DNA from: Acholeplasmataceae bacterium
Lineage (GTDB): Bacteria > Bacillota_I > Bacilli_A > Acholeplasmatales > Acholeplasmataceae
Assembly (NCBI GenBank): GCA_018399615.1
Contig: JAGYNT010000002.1
Span: 1 to 64,000 of the forward strand
DNA: 64,000 bases
Direction of reading: 5' to 3'
Shown: piece after piece, positions 58,555-64,000 of the stretch
How positions within the stretch are numbered: position 1 is the first letter of the stretch
How the letters are laid out: each line of letters begins with the position of its first letter
Made by a program: the position numbers and the translations under genes
Notes under the pieces: model-generated
Database searches by the model: none
Told to the model about the DNA's origin: nothing
The model's input: only the letters and a program-made list of their open reading frames with translations

Positions 58555-59634
58555 TTAACGTTTTATGTAGTTGTCATGCAAGCGGTTAATCGTTTCAATA
58601 CGGTTCTTGGCGAATACTTTCGCAGCCTGTTGCGTATGAATGTCTTCCTGATCGGCGATCGAGAAGATTTCGAGCAGGCGATCGTAGATGCGTTGGATGT
58701 CACGCTTCGCGGTATCCTTGTCATAGGATTTCAGTTCGTGGTAGACGTTGATCAATCCACCGGCGTTGATGACGAAATCCGGGGCATAGAGAATGTCTCT
58801 GTCCTTGAGCATCTTACCGTGGGTATCGTCATCGAAGAGAATGTTGTTCGCGGTGCCCGCGACGACTTTCGCCTTCAGTTTCGGAATCGTCACGTCGTCG
58901 AGCATGCCGCCGAGCGCACATGGGACGAATACGTCGACGTCCGCTTCGAAGATCTTGTCCGGCTCGATGAATTCGACTTCCGGATGTTCTTTCTTCATGC
59001 GTGCGATATGCTTGTCGTTGATTTCCGTGAAATAGACTTTCCTGGCATTGGCTTCAAGCAAATATTTCACAAGATAATAACCCGTCTGTCCTGCGCCCTG
59101 AACGGCAAATGAATAATTGGAAATGTTCTCATCGTCGAACTTGTACTTCAGCGATGCCTTGATGCCGTAGAAAGCACCGAGTGCCGTCATGGGCGAGGGA
59201 TTACCCGATTTGCCTTCGAGTCCGACGACATAGTCGGTTTCCATTTTGACGAAATCCATGTCACTCGTCGATGTGTTGATATCTTCGGCGGTAATATAGC
59301 GTCCGTTCAAGGATTGCACGTAACGTCCGAGTGCGCGGAAATAAGCTTCCGTCTTGACTTTGTTCGCGTCACCGATCAAAACCGTTTTTCCACCGCCCAG
59401 GTTCAATCCGGCAGCGGCAGCCTTGTAGGTCATGCCCCGTGCGAGTCTCAGACAATCGAGAACGGCGTCGTCCTCACACGCATAATTCCACAGTCTCGTG
59501 CCACCAAGGGCTGGCCCCAATGTGGTGTTATGAATGGCTGTAATTCCCTTTAAACCCGTCGTCTTATCATAAAAATAGACGATCTGCTCGTACCGGTGTT
59601 TTTCCATGTACTTGAAATGATCGAAATTGCCCAT
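58555..59634 (-). CDS. Leucine (Leu/Phe/Val) dehydrogenase
   Basis: LGPALGGTRLWNYACEDDAVLDCLRLARGMTYKAAAAGLNLGGGKTVLIGD; Rossmann AVQGAGQTGYYL. Confidence 0.95.
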   Translation of the reverse strand: MGNFDHFKYMEKHRYEQIVYFYDKTTGLKGITAIHNTTLGPALGGTRLWNYACEDDAVLDCLRLARGMTYKAAAAGLNLGGGKTVLIGDANKVKTEAYFRALGRYVQSLNGRYITAEDINTSTSDMDFVKMETDYVVGLEGKSGNPSPMTALGAFYGIKASLKYKFDDENISNYSFAVQGAGQTGYYLVKYLLEANARKVYFTEINDKHIARMKKEHPEVEFIEPDKIFEADVDVFVPCALGGMLDDVTIPKLKAKVVAGTANNILFDDDTHGKMLKDRDILYAPDFVINAGGLINVYHELKSYDKDTAKRDIQRIYDRLLEIFSIADQEDIHTQQAAKVFAKNRIETINRLHDNYIKR

Positions 59635-59654
59635 ACTGTTCTCCCTTCATATTT

Positions 59655-59668
59655 TAAAAGCGCTTACA
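59655..59668. promoter_or_regulatory. cre-like site upstream of leucine dehydrogenase/VOR operon
   Basis: Minus strand TGTAAGCGCTTTTA, 13 of 14 to TGWAANCGNTNWCA. Confidence 0.6.
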
Positions 59669-59952
59669 CTCATATTATAACACAACAAAAATCGTTTGTA
59701 ATCCCCCAAACTCATCTTTTCCTTTCAAACCTTGTAAAAGCATCTTTTCTTAAGTGATTCACTTTGGATATACGCAAAAAAGAACGTTGTTTCAAACCCG
59801 TTATGTGACGTTGTGTGACGACTCCTGATGATTCGATTCCTGCTGCCCGCACGGCAATGAACGCAGGTCCGTATCATTTCATCATAAGCAAGGAGTCGCT
59901 GTTCCATGCTTTGAAGTATCGCCATATCAACCGCTTGATAAAGCCCTTTATT

Positions 59953-59990
59953 TGAAAAAAAGAGGGAAAACCCTATTTGGGTATCCCTTG
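59953..59990 (-). terminator. Terminator after alpha/beta hydrolase gene
   Basis: Minus strand AGGGATACCCAAATAGGGTTTTCCCTCTTTTTTT. Confidence 0.65.
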
Positions 59991-60005
59991 GTCTTCTACT
60001 GATTT

Positions 60006-60917
60006 TCAGGCTTTGAGAAAACGGATTCTCTGCTCGATCGCATCCTGTGTGACACGTGCCCGTCTGATCGTGTCGAACCCATGAACCGTGGCCTTCGTAT
60101 GGTTTTCCGTGACGTCCACTCCGGCCGCCTTCAAGGCCTTCGCGTAGTCCATGGCCTCGTCTTTCAGACAGTCGAATTCCGCGGTCTCGACGTATGCCGG
60201 CGGCAACCCACTCAGATCGGCCAGATTGGGCGAAGCGTATGGCAACATATCCTTCGTCCCCTCGCGCAGATAGTCTTCCCACATCACCTTGTTGTGGACG
60301 CTGTTCCATACGGGGGTGTCGACATACGCCTTGATCGAGTCGGTTTTCTGTTCATGATCGATGACGGGATAGATGAGTACCTGTTTATCGATTTTCGGAC
60401 CCTTGCGGTCACGGGCGAGCAACGTGAGTGCTGTCGCGAGATTTCCTCCGGCGCTGTCGCCATAGACGTAGATCTCCGTGACATTCAGCTTCTCTTTGTT
60501 TCGATCGAGCCACAGCAAGGCCTCATAACAATCCTCGAGCCCGGCGGGAAAGGGATGTTTCAAAGAAAGACGATATCGGACGTTCAAAGCGGAATACCCC
60601 GTTTCTTCCACGATCGTCTTCACCTGGCTGACGTGCATGGGTGTTCCTTCGAACTTGAAAGCACCCCCGTGGATGAATATCACACACGGACTCGCTTGCT
60701 TCATGCCGCGCTTTTGGAAGTGTCTGACTTTGACGTGGCGCTTGTTTCCGATGCGAAACGTCCTGGTTTTGAAACGGAAACTCAACTCGCTGAAAAAAAG
60801 CGCGATACGCAAAAAAACATTCATCCGACGTATTCTGGCGTGTGAAAACTGTTTGAACCCGAGCACATTCAGTGCTTTCAGCTCGGGGTCGATCGGGTAT
60901 GTCCGTCTATCGCTCAT
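60006..60917 (-). CDS. Alpha/beta hydrolase (HSL/esterase family)
   Basis: [17 protein letters not shown] (HGG oxyanion), [15 protein letters not shown] (GDSAGG), late D/H residues. Start likely MSDRRTYP at 60917. Confidence 0.9.
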   Translation of the reverse strand: MSDRRTYPIDPELKALNVLGFKQFSHARIRRMNVFLRIALFFSELSFRFKTRTFRIGNKRHVKVRHFQKRGMKQASPCVIFIHGGAFKFEGTPMHVSQVKTIVEETGYSALNVRYRLSLKHPFPAGLEDCYEALLWLDRNKEKLNVTEIYVYGDSAGGNLATALTLLARDRKGPKIDKQVLIYPVIDHEQKTDSIKAYVDTPVWNSVHNKVMWEDYLREGTKDMLPYASPNLADLSGLPPAYVETAEFDCLKDEAMDYAKALKAAGVDVTENHTKATVHGFDTIRRARVTQDAIEQRIRFLKA

Positions 60918-61347
60918 CTTTTTCAAACAAGGCGAGATAATCGCCATATCCTTCCTTTTCGAGTTCGTCGACCGGAATGAAACGCAAGGCGGCCGAGTTG
61001 ATGCAATACCTCAGTCCCCCTCGATCGACGGGTCCGTCATTGAACAGGTGCCCCAAGTGACTGTCGGCTTCATTGCTGCGGACTTCCGTGCGCACCATTC
61101 CGAATCCCCGATCTTCCTTGAGTTCGAGTTTCTTCAACGAATCACTGAAACTCGGCCACCCGCAACTGCTGTCGAACTTGTCAAGACTCGAGAACAACGG
61201 TTCCCCCGATACGATATCGACGTAAAGCCCTTCCTCATCGTGATCCCAATAAGCGTTTTCAAACGGAGGTTCCGTTCCGTTTTCCTGGGTCACCCGGTAT
61301 TGTGTTCTGGTCAGTCGCTTCTTCAGTTCCTTTTTGTCTTTGTTCAT
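60907..61347 (-). CDS. msrB: Peptide-methionine (R)-S-oxide reductase
   Basis: [69 protein letters not shown]. Confidence 0.97.
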   Translation of the reverse strand: MNKDKKELKKRLTRTQYRVTQENGTEPPFENAYWDHDEEGLYVDIVSGEPLFSSLDKFDSSCGWPSFSDSLKKLELKEDRGFGMVRTEVRSNEADSHLGHLFNDGPVDRGGLRYCINSAALRFIPVDELEKEGYGDYLALFEKDER

Positions 61348-61406
61348 GTCCGATCACCTCACTTATAAGTCTAACATAAATCAAAACAATCGTGTTTTAC
61401 GGACGC

Positions 61407-63839
61407 TCAATCGGATTCGACCAACGCCTTCAACCGTCTTTTGAGCATTCCGACTTCCTTTTTGAACACATTCTGAAAGAGATCGAATGCACTCACGTCA
61501 CGTTCGCTCGCGTGCTCGAGCATGTGTCTCAGGAGCCACATGACGCGCGCACCCGATACGTAACCGACCGACCCCTTGACGTAATGGAGTGTGCGTTGGA
61601 TTTCCTCACGATCCTCTGTGATGAAGGCCTTTTCGATGGCATCGAGATCGTGGTCGACATCTTTCAAAAAACCGATGACGACCTGCGTTCGAATGTTTTC
61701 GCTTCCTTCATACAAGCGTTCGAACTCCGATTCATCGAAAACCGGCAGGTTTTCGGGTATGTCGATCGTGTGCGACCGGTTTATGTGCTTGTCGAGCATC
61801 ATGAGTGCGTGATCGACCTGAATCGGCTTATGCAGAACATCATCCATCCCGGAAAGAGGGATCATCTCATCGTCGTTCGCGAAAATATTGGCGGTGATCG
61901 CGATGACCGGAACGCTTTTCTCTTTGCCGTCCAAAGCGCGTATGCGTCTCGTCGTCTCATAGCCGTCGATTCCCGGCATCTGAATATCCATCAAAACGGC
62001 ATCATAGGAATCGATTTGGACTTCTTCGATCGCCTTGATCCCGCTGTCGACGTGCTTCGTCGAAAAACCGTGCTTGAAAAGAATACGGGCCAATGCGACA
62101 CGATTCGTGTAGTTGTCATCGACGATGAGCACATGTCCCTTGTGCGCTGTGCCGGCATCCGAACCGATTCGGTTCAGTCTGTCCTTTCGCGCCCTGATCA
62201 GTCTTTGGTGGATCGTTTGTCTCGCGATCGGATACTCGAGATAGATATCCATGCTTTCCAGGCCCGCTGTCTGATCCCGACAGCTCATAATGAAAAGCGT
62301 ATCGTTTTTGGCATATCTCTGTCTGATATGTTCGAGATCGGACTCGCTTGCAAGCGGAACATTGACGATGATGAAGTCGACCTTCCCCGGAATCGGCTCT
62401 GTTTTCTTTCGGAACGTGAACCCGATGCTCTCAAAGAGCGTTCGACACGACTTCTTAAACGCGCGTTCATTGAATACGACGGCATCATAGAGCGCGTGGT
62501 TCAAATAGTCGTGTCTCTTCCCTTTGGTAAAGGTGAGATCGATTTGAAAGGTGCTGCCGATGCCTTTTTTGCTTTTGACACTGAGGTCGCCCCCGAGCAG
62601 TCTGATCAGCTCATAGGTGATGGGGAGTCCCAAACCGCTGCCGCTCTGTTCGCGTGAGTGTTTCGATTGAATCCGATAAAAAAGATCGAAAATGTGTTCG
62701 AGGTCTCCCTTCGGAATACCGATTCCGCTATCCTTGATCGTTACGGAAAGGTCGATCGTCGATCCGTGGTCCTCATGATCGACTTTGATTTTCACGAATC
62801 CTTCATTCGTGTATTTGACGGCGTTGGTCAAGACATTCAAGACGATCTGCCGAAACTTCTGAACGTCACCGATCACCTGGTGTTCGATGCCGTAATCGAA
62901 CTCGAACTCGAGCTCGATGCCTTTTTCCGCAGCCGGAAACGTCTGCATCGAAAGAACTTTGGTGAGTTCGTCCTCGAGATCGAAGGTATCTTCGAACACA
63001 TCCATTTTTCCGGCATCGATCTTCGAGAGGTCCAGGACGTCGTTGACGATGCCCGATAGCGTTTCAATCGACGTCTGCGCGATATTGAGATACTGTTTCT
63101 GTTCGAGCGTCGTATGCGTCGTATGCAGCAGATAGATCGCATTGTGTATGCCGCTCAAGGGTGTCCTCATCTCGTGACTGATGCTCGCGAGAAACTTGCC
63201 TCTGGCCTCGTTCGCACGCATGGCCTGTTCACGCGCTTCGATGAGATCGGATTCGATCCGTTGCCTGATCAGACTGTTCGTGATCATTTCCGCGAGCACT
63301 TTGAGCAATTGGAATTCGCGCTCGTCCCAGACGCGCTTTCTTCTGTTGTCGTCGAAACCGACGAAACCGAGAAGATTTTTTTTATCGATCAAAGGTAACG
63401 TCAGAACGGACTTGATACCTTGAAAATCCAGCGTCTGATAGACGATGCTGTCGTGATCGAGCTTCGAGACGTCACTGATGTTGACGGCTTCGCCCCGGAT
63501 ATGATAGGAAGCCCAATCATCGAAAACATCTTCGATCGGAATGTCCTTGAGGTTCTCGATTTCTTTGGAAATCCCTTCGTTGCACCACTCATACGTGTTC
63601 GATGTCGTTCTTCTGACAAAGTCGTATTCGAAGACATAGATCCGATCGACATCGAAAAAGAGACCGACGAGTTCGAATGCGTCATTGAGCACCTGGTCGA
63701 AATCCTCGGGATCGACATTGATGAATTCGGTCGCGATCCGCATCAGGATCGTTTCAAAAGCGAGTGTCTGAACGTTTCGTCCTATATTCTCTTTGTCATT
63801 GGCACGAGCCATGATCACAATACCTTCTTTCATTTTCAC
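61407..63839 (-). CDS. GAF-domain hybrid sensor histidine kinase with receiver and HPt domains
   Basis: HisKA FLASISHEMRTPLSGIHNAIYLL; HATPase NVLTNAVKYTNEG, SGIGIPKGDLEHIFDLFYR, GSGLGLPI; receiver VLIVDDNYTNRVALARIL...YDAVLMDIQMPGIDGYETTRRIR; HPt HYVKGSVGYVSG. Confidence 0.95.
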   Translation of the reverse strand: MKMKEGIVIMARANDKENIGRNVQTLAFETILMRIATEFINVDPEDFDQVLNDAFELVGLFFDVDRIYVFEYDFVRRTTSNTYEWCNEGISKEIENLKDIPIEDVFDDWASYHIRGEAVNISDVSKLDHDSIVYQTLDFQGIKSVLTLPLIDKKNLLGFVGFDDNRRKRVWDEREFQLLKVLAEMITNSLIRQRIESDLIEAREQAMRANEARGKFLASISHEMRTPLSGIHNAIYLLHTTHTTLEQKQYLNIAQTSIETLSGIVNDVLDLSKIDAGKMDVFEDTFDLEDELTKVLSMQTFPAAEKGIELEFEFDYGIEHQVIGDVQKFRQIVLNVLTNAVKYTNEGFVKIKVDHEDHGSTIDLSVTIKDSGIGIPKGDLEHIFDLFYRIQSKHSREQSGSGLGLPITYELIRLLGGDLSVKSKKGIGSTFQIDLTFTKGKRHDYLNHALYDAVVFNERAFKKSCRTLFESIGFTFRKKTEPIPGKVDFIIVNVPLASESDLEHIRQRYAKNDTLFIMSCRDQTAGLESMDIYLEYPIARQTIHQRLIRARKDRLNRIGSDAGTAHKGHVLIVDDNYTNRVALARILFKHGFSTKHVDSGIKAIEEVQIDSYDAVLMDIQMPGIDGYETTRRIRALDGKEKSVPVIAITANIFANDDEMIPLSGMDDVLHKPIQVDHALMMLDKHINRSHTIDIPENLPVFDESEFERLYEGSENIRTQVVIGFLKDVDHDLDAIEKAFITEDREEIQRTLHYVKGSVGYVSGARVMWLLRHMLEHASERDVSAFDLFQNVFKKEVGMLKRRLKALVESD

Positions 63840-63901
63840 TTCGATCGCTTCTTGTCATTTCAAATCATCCACGTTATAATGGATGAAAGGATGTGACAAA
63901 C

Positions 63902-64000
63902 ATGAATGAACCCAATATGCCCCAGAAGAAGCCCTATGTCGTCGAGTTGAAAGCCGACCAGCCCTATCTTTATTGCAGTTGCGGAAAAAGCGGGAATCAA
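63902..64000 (+). CDS. CDGSH iron-sulfur domain protein, truncated by window end
   Basis: MNEPNMPQKKPYVVELKADQPYLYCSCGKSGNQ; matches start of CDGSH motif (CxC..GxS..Q). Confidence 0.8.
   Translation, partial: MNEPNMPQKKPYVVELKADQPYLYCSCGKSGNQ

Noticed and set aside
59725-60309. 194-aa minus ORF overlapping the alpha/beta hydrolase
   Set aside because: The overlapping frame has HGG and GDSAGG motifs; the upstream part of this ORF is out-of-frame hydrolase sequence. Only its tail lies in unassigned DNA and is noted separately.
61392-62657. 421-aa plus-strand ORF opposite the histidine kinase
   Set aside because: Antisense shadow ORF; the kinase frame has unambiguous domain motifs.
1-64000. 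CRISPR arrays, integrases, transposases or defence systems
   Set aside because: No direct-repeat/spacer pattern and no ORF with recognisable recombinase, Cas, restriction or toxin-antitoxin motifs was found on reading through the window.

Overview
The window reads as one ~64 kb chromosomal segment of a low-complexity, Firmicutes/Tenericutes-like bacterium. The gene set (bL28, PolC, T-box-regulated pheST, DUF1189, Bax inhibitor-1, leucine dehydrogenase/VOR) would fit an Acholeplasma/Izemoplasma-type lineage, but that placement is inference. TGA is used as stop (leuS ends in TGA), so genetic code 11 fits and the Mycoplasma code does not. Left third (1-23.4 kb): housekeeping genes (yloV-like, rpmB, thiN, rpe, rsgA, rlmN, pheTS, polC, leuS, acpP) plus an ECF sigma/anti-sigma/RsgI-like lipoprotein cluster. 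Middle (23.4-49.4 kb): a large alpha-glucan utilisation locus with malQ, seven GH13 genes, glycogen/maltodextrin phosphorylase, a MalEFG importer, a LacI regulator, and secreted pullulanase, amylase and CBM-like proteins. Right third: a 5'-nucleotidase surface lipoprotein, paired half-size chromate transporters, a GDPD, an unusual MFS transporter carrying a tandemly duplicated EF-hand-like insert, a leucine dehydrogenase + 2-oxoacid:ferredoxin oxidoreductase operon, msrB, and a hybrid histidine kinase. The best leads are the EF-hand-like insert in the MFS transporter, a ~350-aa domain inserted near the N-terminus of MalF, an array of LacI/CcpA-type operators, and a repeated promoter/inverted-repeat element at the sigma-factor cluster. 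Several genes (rlmN, a TMEM43-like gene, malQ, glgB, malE) are broken by dense local clusters of indels. These look more like unpolished assembly patches than ordinary pseudogenes. No rRNA, tRNA, CRISPR array or intact mobile element was recognised.
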